Of a DNA stretch of 64,000 nucleotides, positions 1-11,143 are shown piece after piece. Below the pieces are notes generated by a model. That model ran no database searches. It saw nothing but the letters and a program-made list of their open reading frames with translations, and had not been told where the DNA came from. The stretch is taken from the NCBI RefSeq assembly GCF_902148845.1, contig NC_043754.1:21383431-21447430 (forward strand). The letters are read 5' to 3'. The first letter of the stretch is position 1; each line of letters opens with the position of its first letter. A program made the position numbers and the translations under genes. The stretch comes from Salarias fasciatus. Lineage: Eukaryota > Chordata > Actinopteri > Blenniiformes > Blenniidae.

Positions 1-442
1 CTGGCTTAAAGGCGCAGAGAAGAGAAACTCCACATCCGGAAACCCTCGCAGTCTAGCGGATCTCTGTTTATTACATAATAACGCTGCAGTCGTCTCTATC
101 GAGACCCGTTTCCAGCCGGTTCGGGTCCGTTTTCTCGTCTTTACCGGCTCCGGTCCGCTGCGCAGCTCGGAGCGCGTCTCTCTGTTTCTCTGGCCTGAAG
201 CGCAGAATAAACCACCGCCTGCTTCCTGCCGGCCTACCTTGGAGCTTTCAGGAGGTTTGAACGTCCCTGGACCTTCCTGCTTCCCGGCGGAGACACAGCG
301 GAGCGGAGCGGAGCGGAGCGGAGCAGCGGAGGAGCGGCGAGCGCGATGACAGCGGCGGAGAGCCGGGCCTGCTTCCCCCCGTTAGGTCCCTCCCACCGGG
401 GGAGGAGAGGCCGCTCCGCCCCGGCAGCTCCTCGGCCTTTGT

Positions 443-484
<42 letters not shown>
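443..484. repeat. poly-G tract, about 42 bases
   Basis: An unbroken run of G. The length is probably not reliable because such runs are hard to sequence. The proline-rich and glycine-rich frames across it are artefacts. Confidence 0.95.
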
Positions 485-485
<1 letters not shown>

Positions 486-998
486 GCACAAAGAACACAC
501 TGAAACACACAGGAACACCCTGAGACCCACGAAAAGACACTTCTTACAGTTTGAAGACACGGTGGACAAATTCCGGCACATATTATCCATGACAACTTTA
601 AAAAGCTAAACGAACTAAAATAAAAGTCCACATATTCTCATCAAAAAAATAATAAAATAAAATAAAATAAAATAATAGAATAGAATGTATAAATTTTTGT
701 AATCTTAATCTTTTATGTTTTATTTTAGGCAAACTTGTTAAAACTTTCAAGTTGTACACTTGTGCTTCATCACGATTTACCTGATGTATCTTGAAGTCCT
801 CCACAGCGCCCCCATCAGGTCACATCATGAACATCACTTTGCTTTGTGAGGAAAATTTAGTTCTGCATGCTGGAGAAAACTGTTTAATGTTAGATAAAAC
901 AATAGAAAAGGCGTGTTTAGTGATCTGCTGCTTCGAGAAACAGTCAGTGTAACCTGGAAAATATGAACAATAGGATCAAACAGAATCGACTCGAATCG

Positions 999-1072
999 AC
1001 TAGAATCGACTAGAATAGAATAGAATAGAATAGAATAGAATAGAATAGAATAGAATAGAATAGAATAGAATA
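999..1072. repeat. (TAGAA)n pentanucleotide repeat
   Basis: A tandem array of TAGAA units, impure at its left end (GAATCGACT variants at about 983-1010) and close to pure on the right. A related A/T-rich array, (AAATA)n, lies at 651-677. Similar TAGAA arrays are common at the ends of dispersed fish repeats. Confidence 0.85.
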
Positions 1073-3836
1073 AAGTATCATCTCTGACTGACCGTGGCCA
1101 AAGGTTGGGGCTGATTAAATGATTAAATAAAAGAACAGAGTGACCGTTAAGCTGTCCTGCAGTGAATCAGTGTGAATTGTTGGCCTTCGGTGTAACAAAC
1201 ACCATCTAGTAACATTATGAACAGTACGACTGAAAGAGTCTGGCATTTAATCACATTTCCGTGCAGAGAAAGCCACATTACTCAACTCACCTTTATTTAT
1301 ATAGCAACAACTGCTGGCACACAGTGCTGTACATAATTATAAGTGGAAGTGCAAGAATGAAATGCAGCAAGAACAAAGAAAACAACAACAACAAAACAAC
1401 AGAAAAGAAACATTTGAAAAAAACATTTAAAAAAAAAAACAAGGGCAGAGTTAAAAGCCAGTGAATAAAAATGTGTTTTAGGATCTTTCTTGATAATGTG
1501 TGTCAAAGATCACAGGATACGATTTGTTTCAGACAAGGAACATTGAAAACGTCACCTCCAGTAATGAAAAGGTTCCAGGTAACCAACAGAGGTTATCCGA
1601 GTTCTTCTCTTGTGTGCATGTCATATTAATGCATTATTAAGCTTTATTTAGTATTACTAATCTGTTTGGGACAAACAAGCTGGGCCCTCCCTGCTCTCTG
1701 TGCAGTCTGATCCTCACTCTCTTCTCCACCTGAGCTCTGAATCTCTTCCCCCCGGCTCCAGGGAGTTTCCCCCCCCTCTCCCCTCCGCCTCGGCCGTGCG
1801 CTCCCTCGCTCCCAGGCTGACAGGAAATGTGGACTCTTGAGTTTCCACATCAAACAGCAGTGTTTGTGGATTGCAGGGGAAGGAGCGAGGCCGAGGTGGC
1901 AGAGGGGAGGGCCGAGCGTCATTCACACGCCGGTGTGGAGGAGTGTGGACTCGGTGTGTCCACACCTGAGCTGCCGAGGCCCAAATCCAGGCATTCACAC
2001 ACACACAAGCACCGCTTGTGTATTGTATGCTTCTTCTTCTTTTTTTAGGGAGAGCTACACAGTCTGAGCTAACATGAGCTAAATGTCAGCTGTGTTTGAC
2101 CTGAAGGGTTATTTTTCTTTCCTCTCATGAAATAATTGTTAAAGTATAGAAAGTCTGAGCCAGCAGGAGCAGGTAGAGACAGTTTATGTTGGGATCAGAT
2201 TGTAAAAACAGGCCCTCGCTTGTCCTGAGCAGATCTCAGGCTGGAGGAGACAGAACCCGGGGGTGTGCTGCGTCTCTTTGGTAATTTGAGGATTGTGTTC
2301 GGTCCTGATCGCACATTTTCTGAGCTCCATTGGAAGCATGATCTAACCCTAAACTCTCATTAAATGTCATTGCAATGGAGTTATTATGAATGTGAATCAG
2401 TTTTATATTTGATTTATTTTGCTGTTACAAAGCAATAAAAAGCATAAATGATATAATCCGCTCCAACATTTGAATGGTTCAGGACCACACTGAAAATTTT
2501 GTGGCCATTTCAGTCCAAACCTGTGTATAATTTGTGTCTTCACTCTCTCGCTGTCCCACAGGTCGTGGTTCATGTTCCTGTCGCAGTTTGTGATGAAAGA
2601 GAAAGTTCAAAATGTCGACTTCAGGTGTTTCATTAACTTTTTAAATGCCAGTTTTTCAAGTGGTGTAATTCCAAAAAAACATGAGACATATTGACACATT
2701 CAGTAATTATTCAAGATAATTAACTGACATTGTATTTTTTTTTTACACAGTCATGTGAAGCTGTGCATATGAGCTGGAATATGAATGTTTTCCATGTTCG
2801 GCCCTGTTCAGTATCTTTCTCTGATAGTATTCTCACTATCTTTAGAATTTCTGCCTTAAATTTCCTGAAAAGTCTTCTCACATTCTCCAGATTCTCCTGT
2901 GGGAAACTCACATTTTAAACAGGAGTGAGTTCATGTTTTTGTAATCAGTTTATTTTCTTCTCTTCATTTTATATTTCTGCTCTGTTGATTCTCTCCGTGT
3001 TAAACTTTTACTTGTGTTTTGTTTTCTTATGTTAAACAGTTGAACTCTCAGCTCCAGTCTTTTCAGAAGCAAATTGACTTCATGGTTCTGAGTTTTAGCA
3101 CAGTTAAACAAAGCCTGCCATCTGCTGGATGCTTGTATTCTTCAAGCTGCCTGGCCTCCTGCATGAATGTGGATTCTGATTTTGTTACTGTGTATTTATT
3201 ATGAATCACTGAAAGAAGCTTGCGGGATATACCAGGTGTACCAGATCACACGTGACCTGGTTTCGATGGCCCTTCATAAACCATAATGCTGATCTGTTGT
3301 TCACAGCTGAGGGGATTCAGCCAATCAGGGACATTTTTCTCTGTTTGCTGCTTCATGAACATGAACAAACCCTTCACACTTAATTGAACATTAAAAAAAA
3401 AAAATCCCAATCAGTGTAATTTGGTGAATGCCAGTGTTTGTTTCCATCACATGCTGGATGCTGGGGCTCAGTTCGCAGCCTCATGCATAAAAGTGAGTCT
3501 GACCCCCGCCTGGCAACCGGTTACGCACCGGACTTTTGCGTTTTGATGTCTCCACCGGTGGAAACGCGAGCGACCGGTAAAGAGAGAGACACCAGTCCGC
3601 CTTGTCACCTCCACACACTGCAGCTGAGAGGGGCTCTCACACCCTCAAACCCTCCAATACACTTCCACAGTTCTTCACAAGCGCGCCGGGGGGAGGCGGA
3701 GGATGCGCCACAGACCAGGGACGCGCAAACCTCTCAGGCCTCACGGCGCAAATATACACTGTAGAAATATGGAGCAAAGAAATCTAATTCAGAGGTATTC
3801 CAACCTTCTCATCTTGATTTGAATGGAGAAAAACAT

Positions 3837-3837
<1 letters not shown>

Positions 3838-3867
<30 letters not shown>

Positions 3868-3957
3868 GTCATGATGGAGTGTGATGATGCGTCTGTGTGT
3901 GTGTGTGTGTGTGTGTGTGTCTGTGTGTGTGTGTGTGTCTGTGTGTGTGTGTGTGTA
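3838..3957. repeat. CA then TG microsatellite pair
   Basis: A (CA)n run at about 3838-3862 is followed 30 bases later by (TG)n at about 3895-3957, interrupted by single TCT units. The two arrays are reverse complements and could fold into a long hairpin. They lie about 200-320 bases upstream of the sebox TATA box. Confidence 0.9.
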
Positions 3958-4160
3958 AAATGTTTCTTCCATGGCTGATACAAGTCCTGTCTGGTCTCAC
4001 CGGCACATTGACGAGTTATCCATGATCAAACAGACACCAGCCATTAGGAGGTGTGCACCACATCAAAGGCACGCGTCTGTAAGGACTGACACCATCCACA
4101 GAGGTGTGCACGGAGGCGGGGGCGCACGGGGTGGCGGATGGACGAGGGGGGGTTATTTGG

Positions 4161-4167
4161 TATAAAA
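4161..4167 (+). promoter_or_regulatory. sebox: TATA box of the sebox-type gene
   Basis: TATAAAA lies 58 bases upstream of the start codon at 4225. This would put transcription start near 4190 and give a 5' leader of about 35 bases. Position and sequence fit a focused RNA polymerase II promoter; no other core element was identified. Confidence 0.6.
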
Positions 4168-4224
4168 AAACCCCTTTCTAACCTGTGAGTTCAGGAAGAC
4201 AGAGCTGAGGACAGCTTCTTCACG

Positions 4225-5295
4225 ATGGACTGTACCGAGAACACCGAGCTTTGTCCGGGACGCTGCTGGACCGCACCGTACCCGAGCATGAACGAGCGCC
4301 GGCTTTACGCACGGAGCTCCGCCACAGGTGAGCAGCGCTGCTTCAGCATGAGTCTAATCCACCTGAAGTGGGTTCATTAAAGCACTCAGGTGGTGTTGTT
4401 GTTGTTGTTGTTGCTGTTGTTTTGGGGTGAAGTCTCAGATGTGTCCTCTCCCTGCAGGGTGGCCGGATGCTCCTCACAGGAGCCACTCGGACGTCCAGCG
4501 CCGCCGGAAGCGCACCACCTTCAGCAAGGCGCAGCTGCTCCAGCTGGAGACGACGTTCTCTGCCACACAGTATCCGGACAACCACACTAAGGAGACGCTG
4601 TCCTTCATCACAGGACTGCCGGAGTCCAAGATTCAGGTATGCACGGGGCGTGTGTTGGGTTTTTTTTGGGGGGGGGGAAGGAAGAACCACGTGTCTTCAT
4701 AGCCAATTTCCACTTGTTTCAACAGGTCTGGTTTCAGAATCGACGTGCTCGCTACTTCAAAAGCAAGAAAGCGTCCAGAACAGAGGCTGGTCCCTCCAGA
4801 GACCTGCAGCCAGACTCCAGTCCGTCATTCCCTGGCCTGGCTCCTCTCCACCCCCCTACACCGGGACTGTCCTCCCTCCCGGGATACCCTGCTCCGAGTC
4901 TGCCCCAGTCCACCAGGCTGTCCACGATCCTGGACAGAGAACTCCCCTCCATGCCTGCACCTCCCCTCCTTCACCCACCTCCACCCTGCTCTCCACAGGA
5001 GGTCCTTCACCAGCAGGACCCGGGTCTCCCTCAGCACTGCGTCTTTCCGGGTGAACTGGACTTACCGGACGACTTTGAGGCGGTCCTAAGAGAGGCGCGG
5101 GGGTTAAATCCCCCGGCAGCACCAGAGAGCGTCCAGAGTCCGGTGATCCGCCAGAACCTCCACAGAACCTCATCCGGCACCGACATGTCCAGCACGCGCC
5201 TCCAGGATCTGCTGGCTGACTGCACGTGGCCACACCTGGACGTTTCCTCCATCACCGCGTATCATCTGGACTGCGCCAAGATTTACAGCTTCTAA
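4225..5295 (+). CDS. sebox: paired-like homeodomain protein, Sebox/Mix type
   Basis: Three coding exons (4225-4327, 4458-4636, 4726-5295) give 283 residues. The homeodomain covers about residues 49-108, with Phe8, the helix-3 core WFQNRR and Gln50. Gln50 is typical of Q50 paired-like factors that bind TAAT-containing sites as dimers. One intron cuts the homeodomain just before VWFQNRR, as is usual in this class. The C-terminal half is rich in Pro and Ser, ends in a short acidic and aromatic segment, and probably acts as a transactivation region. The best-supported assignment is SEBOX or a teleost mxtx relative, because the next protein gene is vitronectin, SEBOX's neighbour in mammals. SEBOX/Mix-type factors act in the egg and early embryo; that role is inferred for this gene. 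The fast-evolving sequence outside the homeodomain makes the exact orthologue uncertain. Confidence 0.8.
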
Positions 5296-5352
5296 CGTAA
5301 ACATCAGAGAGAGTATTTATATTTTCTGAAATGCCATGTGGATCTAAATTTT

Positions 5353-5358
5353 AATAAA
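5353..5358 (+). terminator. sebox: polyadenylation signal, sebox gene
   Basis: AATAAA lies 58 bases past the stop codon, within an AT-rich stretch. It would give a very short 3' UTR. Confidence 0.6.
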
Positions 5359-5468
5359 TTTTGTAAAGTTTTGTAAAGTATTGTAATATAACGTTCCAAC
5401 TAAAAATGAGTGCCGCAGCGTCTGTGTGTTTGACTCTATATGTGGTATTACCGGGGAGAGCATCACGT

Positions 5469-5542
5469 GGCGCCGTGGCTTAGTTGGTTAAAGCGCCTGT
5501 CTAGTAAACAGGAGATCCTGGGTTCGAATCCCAGCGGTGCCT
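5469..5542 (+). tRNA. tRNA-Thr (anticodon AGT)
   Basis: The 74-base gene folds into a full cloverleaf. The 7-bp acceptor stem pairs GGCGCCG with CGGTGCC and has a T discriminator. The anticodon stem CCTGT/ACAGG closes the loop CTAGTAA, which holds AGT. The T arm contains GGTTCGAATCC, a perfect B box, and the D-arm region TGGCTTAGTTGG is a perfect A box. Three more Ts follow the discriminator, a minimal RNA polymerase III terminator. There is no intron, and no CCA is encoded, as expected in eukaryotes. The sequence agrees with the vertebrate tRNA-Thr-AGT consensus as I recall it, so the gene is probably functional. It stands alone in this window, between sebox and vtn. Confidence 0.97.
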
Positions 5543-5545
5543 TTT

Positions 5546-6844
5546 CCTCCTTGACCGCTTTTATTATTTCTTTCCGAGATATCGCCCCCGCAGGACGGTT
5601 TGAAACGAAGCCATATATTTGTTTTTGGCAAAACGTACAAAATTCAGATATAACAACTCGAAATTAGTGTTAAAAAGGACATTTAACGCACATTTTGTGG
5701 AACAGCCAGCTCGAGAACTCACGCGATATTTCACGTCAGATTCGTTTCAGCCAATCAGAATCTACGTTACGAGGCAACGTCAGAACGTAAATGATGACGC
5801 AACTCATTTAGTCGGACCGCATTTTACTGCAAAAGTACTCAAAATACACAACTGAATGTAACACTAACACCAATTAATCAAACAAGAATATAAAAAACAG
5901 CAACAGTGTTTAAGACGAAACAGGAAGGAGGGAAGGATCTCCTGTACAGTTCAAGTAGACTTGATTTTTAATTTTTTAAAGCTATTCTACTTGAAGAGGG
6001 ACTTAACCACTGTGCACCGATTAAAATGAGCAATGGAAGAAATCCAGTCTGAGCCGGCGAGGTTACATAGTACATAGACTTTATTTGAATTATGTGTTTT
6101 CACTGGTTTTTATAAACCTTAGTGAGATCCCCGGGGATACTTAACCTCAAATATTTTTCTATAGTACACTAATGCTGCTTCACTGTGATTTTATTGAGAA
6201 TCACATGTCAGAAAATGGTCCATCGCAGTCTTTCTTAAACAAGATCATTAGGTTACTTTCTGAGGAGAGAAAAAAATGCTTTATAACGTGGACAACAATC
6301 CTCATGAGTTGTTACATACTGTGCTTAACACCCAAACTCAAACACTGTGACCTTTTAAAAGACATTTTGCCTGTTAAACACCCTGAAAAAACACAATATT
6401 ACACTATGGATTGGATAAATAGTGTATTTCTTTCTTGTTTATTCTCATCGAGAACTGTGTAAACTACATGTGCTGTTATCATTAAATTATCTTTTGGTTC
6501 ATCATTGAAAAAGCAAAACTTCTTCCTAAAAATGTCTCTTTCATTTCTGTAGTCACATAATTCATGTTTCAGTAATTATAGGCTGCAGTCAAATAACAAC
6601 GGTTCATATTTGTAAAGTAATTCTGGTTATATATAATATTGTTATTACTAAAGATCAGAACAATGCATTCAATGACCGATCCTGGTAAATTTAGATATAA
6701 TTTTAGTTTGAGTATGGCGAAAACTCTAGTTGCTGGTAGGCTTGGGTATGTAAATATGAATTTGCTAAACAATGAATGATATTTTATGTTTTTTGTTTCT
6801 CTATTTTAAAAAAAAACATGACACACACTCAGGATTGTTATCTG
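5546..6844. other. intergenic, no gene seen
   Basis: AT-rich DNA between the tRNA gene and the vitronectin 3' end. Open frames here are short and show no recognisable protein. No structured repeat was recognised. Confidence 0.6.
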
Positions 6845-6850
6845 TTTATT
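6845..6850 (-). terminator. vtn: candidate polyadenylation signal, vtn
   Basis: TTTATT on the plus strand reads AATAAA on the minus strand, about 150 bases past the vitronectin stop codon. It is the first good hexamer downstream. Confidence 0.5.
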
Positions 6851-6998
6851 AAATCATGCAAAAGACCGGAGCATCCATCTAAAGGTGCAGGTGAGGGGTT
6901 TGTACCATGAATGTATCTATTCCTGAAAAGTAACAGACGTTATTACGGAGCTCATGTTTTTAGATTTCTGTGCACGTGCTTCGGCCAACAGGGTCGGC

Positions 6999-9229
6999 TC
7001 ATCTCTTCTCTGCTCTCGACGGGTCAGCTACGTCTTCATGCTCGCAGCCCAGCCAGTATTTTGCAATGGATCGTGGGTAAGGAGGGCTGACAGCCTCCAC
7101 GCGTTTCGTCTGCAGAGATGCTCTGTAGTACTTATCTGTGATCACACGCAGAGAAGAAGGAGAAATGATTCAAGACTTCAGGTTTATGCTCTGTTAAATC
7201 TGAGTTTGACTCCTGCAGATTCCACACCTTTCTTGAAAAAATACACTTTTTGAACGGGGGTGCTGATGTCCTGCATGGCGGTCTCGTCGTAGGCGTAGTC
7301 GTCGAACAAGTCGAAGAAGTCATCGTCAAGCATCAGGTAGTCGAACAGGCCCCGGCTCTGCCTCCTTCTGGATTTACGCCTCTTGTTGATCCTGCTCCTC
7401 CTGGAGCCGCCCCTCCTCCTCACGGCTGGAGGAAGGGACGGGGTGGGCTGGGGGCTGACGTAAACCGGCCCCACTATGGCGGCGTCCACCGGCGCCGGGA
7501 CGCCGATCCAGTCCCTTCTGGTGAGACGGGGGCCGGTCTGGAAGCTGCTGACTGGAGGACAAGGAGAAACAAAGCCCAGGTTAGTTTACAGACAGTCTCA
7601 CACACACACAAACACACACATATGTGTAAACAGGCCTCACGGGGTTCTCCAAACAGCTGAGTGAAGAAGTCCTCCAGGCCGTGGTCGCAGTAGACGTGTG
7701 TGTATCGAGTGAAGAGCACCGACGGCGACGACCTGCTCATTTCAACACACTCCTCGTGGGACGGCTGCTGCTTGAACTCATACTGATAATAGTTTTCCCC
7801 TAAAGACAGAAACACACATTCAATTCAGCATGAAAGCCACAAGGGTCAAGGGTCAGGGTCTAATGAATCAAACGATGCTGAGGAAAAATCACTGAACATG
7901 TCTGCATGTTCTCCTCCACCTTTGAAGAAGTAGGCCTTTTCCCTCCCGCGGTGACTCGGGGCTGGGATGGCAAACGCCGCGTCGATGTCGTCCGGCACGC
8001 CGTCGAAGCCGACCGCAATGTCCCGCGGATAGTCCTTATCCAGGACGTCGCCGTCGAACCTCCAGTACTGTTTCCCCTGAGACACACAGCGAGAAGCTTA
8101 CTGCAGCTGTTCGCGCTGAAACGCACCGAGAGCATCGCGGCGGCCGTCCCCGCAGCCGCACCGCGGTACCGACGCCGGGGAAACAGAAGGCGAGACCTTG
8201 AAGAGGTAGGATTTCCCCTGGCAGTTGATGCGCGTGAAGGCGGCGCTGATGGGCCCGGGGATCCCCCACACGTCCTGGATCAGTCTGGGGTAACCGGGGA
8301 GGACAGACTTCTCGTCCAGCTCGAAGAAATATTCACCTGGGGGGGGTTCGAGTGGGAGAGCAACACTTGATGGTATTTCACAGGTGAACCCAGTGAGACG
8401 GCCGCGGCCGACCAGGTTTACCTCTGAATGCGTACATGGAGCCATTCTTCAGCTGCAGGAAGGCGTCGAACGGCCGGCCGCTGCAGGGCGCGGCGTCCGG
8501 CTCCACGGTGGCCGCGGGCCTCCGGGTGGCGTTGGTGGCGGGGGCCGTCGGGATGGTGGGGAGGACCGGGGTCAGCCTCGGGGGCTCGGCCGTGGTGAAG
8601 TCGTCGTCGGCCGCCGGCGCCGCTTCTGTGACCTCCGATTCGACGAAGGTGTCTCCCCGAGCTGCGAGCAGAGGGATTGGGCATCAGGGACGTGAACCGG
8701 CGCCAGCGGAGCGGCGAGTCTCACTGAGCCACCCACTTCTCTTGGGGCAGGCGGTCTGGAAGTCGCTGCAGCAGCTCCCGTAGTACACACACATGGAGTC
8801 ACACTGGCATTTCTTCAGCGCGTCGAAGGCGCCGCAGCGGCCGGCGCAGCTCTCTGCAGAGCATCGAACAGCGTGCGGACAGATTCATGAGACATGCTTC
8901 CAAACATGTGGAATGAATTCATCGTCCCGGTTCTTTTTATCCAAATGAGCGTGAACGAATCTTGAAAAGGTTGAAATAAAAGTCATTTTACAGGGAAAGC
9001 ATGCAAACTCTGTGCGAGAGGAGATGACAGTGCCAACCAAGGAAAATGGTGTAAAATGAGGAATATCTGTCTAAAAGAGCAGTACAGAAAATTAAAAATT
9101 AGATCAAACATGCTCCTCTGAACTGCAGCATTTCAACACAGTAGGAAATAAGTCATTTTTCGTACCTTCTGCAGCAAACGTGTTGTGGAGCAGGAGGACG
9201 AGGCCCAGCAGGGCCACCACTGGCTTCAT
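6999..9229 (-). CDS. vtn: vitronectin
   Basis: Eight exons (plus-strand spans 9166-9229, 8737-8853, 8422-8661, 8197-8336, 7920-8076, 7641-7799, 7228-7551, 6999-7135) keep phase and give 445 residues; the human protein has 478. Residues 1-19 or so form a signal peptide. A somatomedin B domain follows, with eight cysteines at 24, 28, 37, 39, 43, 49, 50 and 57; in the family it binds PAI-1 and the urokinase receptor. The integrin-binding RGD is at 62-64, split by an intron just before it. Hemopexin-type repeats follow (motifs such as YLFKG, YWRFDG, AYFFKG). Near 337-359 is a very basic Arg/Lys cluster that matches the heparin-binding site, followed by an acidic Asp-rich stretch. Vitronectin is a liver-secreted plasma and matrix adhesion protein. 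Teleosts have two copies; synteny with sebox suggests the vtna type. Confidence 0.95.
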
Positions 9230-9395
9230 GTCCGCTCACTCCAAGTCCCGCTTCCACACTGGAACTGAGGAATCTGCTCTCTTGTTTACGGATTTGAAAC
9301 CATCAGCGGAGTCTGGGTGGCCCAGTTCAGCTTGAGCTCAGGGTCAATAGTCGTTCCTCAGATGCTGCTGACCCCCCGACTGGCCGCCCGGCTCT

Positions 9396-9409
9396 GATAA
9401 TCATTAAAC
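9396..9409 (-). promoter_or_regulatory. vtn: possible HNF1-like site upstream of vtn
   Basis: The minus strand reads GTTTAATGATTATC, close to the palindromic HNF1 consensus GTTAATNATTAAC, about 170 bases upstream of the vitronectin start codon. HNF1 drives many liver-secreted plasma protein genes, so the position makes sense, but a single degenerate match is weak evidence. Confidence 0.3.
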
Positions 9410-9966
9410 CGTGTTGATCTCTGTCCTCTCTCCTCATCAGGACAGACTGAGAGCGTTTCAGGACGCCCAGTCTTTTTACCGGCATGTTTGTTTTTAAACC
9501 CTTTTAATTCAAATGTGAATTCAAAAATAAGTCAGTCTGATTGTCTTCTAGTCGTGAAACTCCTTTAAATGTGAAGTTATCCCAGTAGCAGTGTTCAGTT
9601 CAGGCACGGTGTAACTAGGGCAGCTCTTTCCATCTATTGATCTGTAGTCAAACTAAAACAAGCCGTGTCCTCTTTCACAGCCCGATCAAGTTAAATTAGT
9701 GGATGATATCAACTGAGGTGGGAACTCCGAGCCGGCCCCAAAGGAAAACATGCAAACAAACAAACAAAAACAAACAAACAAACCCCTGGAGTTCTGACAC
9801 TCTCCCTCCACACTAACAGATCGCTCATCTTAACCACACAAACCTCTGTTTACTTTGTTTAATGTACAGACTTCCTGGAAACCATTCCAAATCTACATGT
9901 GTGTATGTTGTAGCTTGAAAAAGACACACACACACACACACACACCTGCATAATGAGTTATGGCAA
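9410..9966. other. intergenic between vtn and ap2b1
   Basis: No coding exon seen. It contains a (CAAA)n stretch near 9755-9783 and a short (CA)n run near 9926-9945. Confidence 0.6.
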
Positions 9967-9972
9967 TTTATT
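9967..9972 (-). terminator. ap2b1: candidate polyadenylation signal, ap2b1
   Basis: Plus-strand TTTATT gives AATAAA on the minus strand, about 1.2 kb past the ap2b1 stop. A second hexamer lies at about 10412-10417. The stretch between here and 11143 is taken as the long 3' UTR; its open frames are not coding. Confidence 0.4.
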
Positions 9973-11143
9973 GACATAAGATGCGATAACTGTGACAAAA
10001 AACAATTCATGTACAACAGGGTTATTTATGGCAACGAATGCTTGAAATATTGTAGAATTCAAAGACCTCACCGTACATTCTGCATTACTGGCAACATGTT
10101 GGGATATATTTCCATCTATGGGAGTGTAAGAGGCAAGTTGGGGGTTTAAAAAAAAAAAAAGAAGGAAGGAGACAACATGGGAGTGAAGGGAATCCACAGC
10201 TGAAATGAAAATGACAGCGAGCTCATGCAGGCAACTTGAACGTGTTCAACACAACTTCATCTGAAACAGACAGAGTACAGCTTCACTGGACTAACACTAC
10301 AGCTCTGGGCCTGTTCATACACACACACACACGACTCAAACCCGTCCAAACAGGGAGATTGGCCTTAAAATCTGCATGAATTGTTGGTCCTGGGAGGGTT
10401 TTCACTTTTGTGTTTATTTGGCCGACTTTCCACAAGTTCACACTGGCATAAAGGTCACAAAAGAACAACACTGGCGTGAGAAGTGCGGGAGAGGAGTGAC
10501 GATTAAAATAAAGAACGCGGAGGTAGATGCACAATAAATAGGAATGACGACGAAGGAGTGTGAAGCAGCGAGTGAAGCTGTGCAGTGTGTGTAGTGGTTG
10601 TAAAGAAAGGAGGCTTTTAAACTAAAGCCTGGATAGTGGATTACAGGAGTGTGAAGCCTCCAGCTCGCTCAATTCTGTAGGAAAAATGAAAAAAAAAAAT
10701 CAACAATGAAGCAGGAGGAATGGGCAGGATAACTTAAAAGTTTTCTTTTTCCTGGTTATGGAGGCGTTTGTAGCTTTAATCTGAAATCAAACAGGTGGAA
10801 AAAGGTTTCAGATTGAAAGAGTCGGCCTTCAGCAGTGACGAAGCTTCGTGGGGGGGGGGGGCGTCTACGGATTCTTTTCTCACTACAGTTTCATCTTGAT
10901 TTCACATCTTCACAACATTAAGACACTGAAGTTAAGGATGGAATGGCTGGCGTGTTTTCACAGAGAGGTAAGAATCTAAACATGGAGTGGATTTAGGAGG
11001 ATTTCAGCCACGCTTTCGACTGCCAAAAGGAAAGAGAAGAAGCCCCCACGCCGCTGGCTGTGTGGACTCTCTCGCTCTGGCAGTCTGCCGCAGACACAAG
11101 ACGAAGGTAAAATACTGCAGTTTGGCGGGCGCGGCGGAGCGGC

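Larger units (their letters stand above)
1..4160. other. gene-free upstream region
   Basis: I see no supportable coding exon here. The first 440 bases are GC-rich, include a run of GAGCG units near 300-325, and could be a promoter or 5' UTR of a gene lying off the left edge, but nothing proves it. The rest is AT-rich with simple repeats near 651-677, about 999-1072 and 3838-3957. Around 1278-1330 there is a short stretch (TTTATTTATATAGC, then ACAGTGCTGTACA) that resembles the 3' tails of fish LINE/SINE elements. Confidence 0.5.

Noticed and set aside
346-609. Open frames on both strands across the poly-G run, with polyglycine or polyproline
   Set aside because: They owe their length to the homopolymer and have no recognisable protein features.
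4467-5233. Long alternative frames in both directions over sebox exons 2-3
   Set aside because: The homeodomain frame, with correct splice phases, explains this region.
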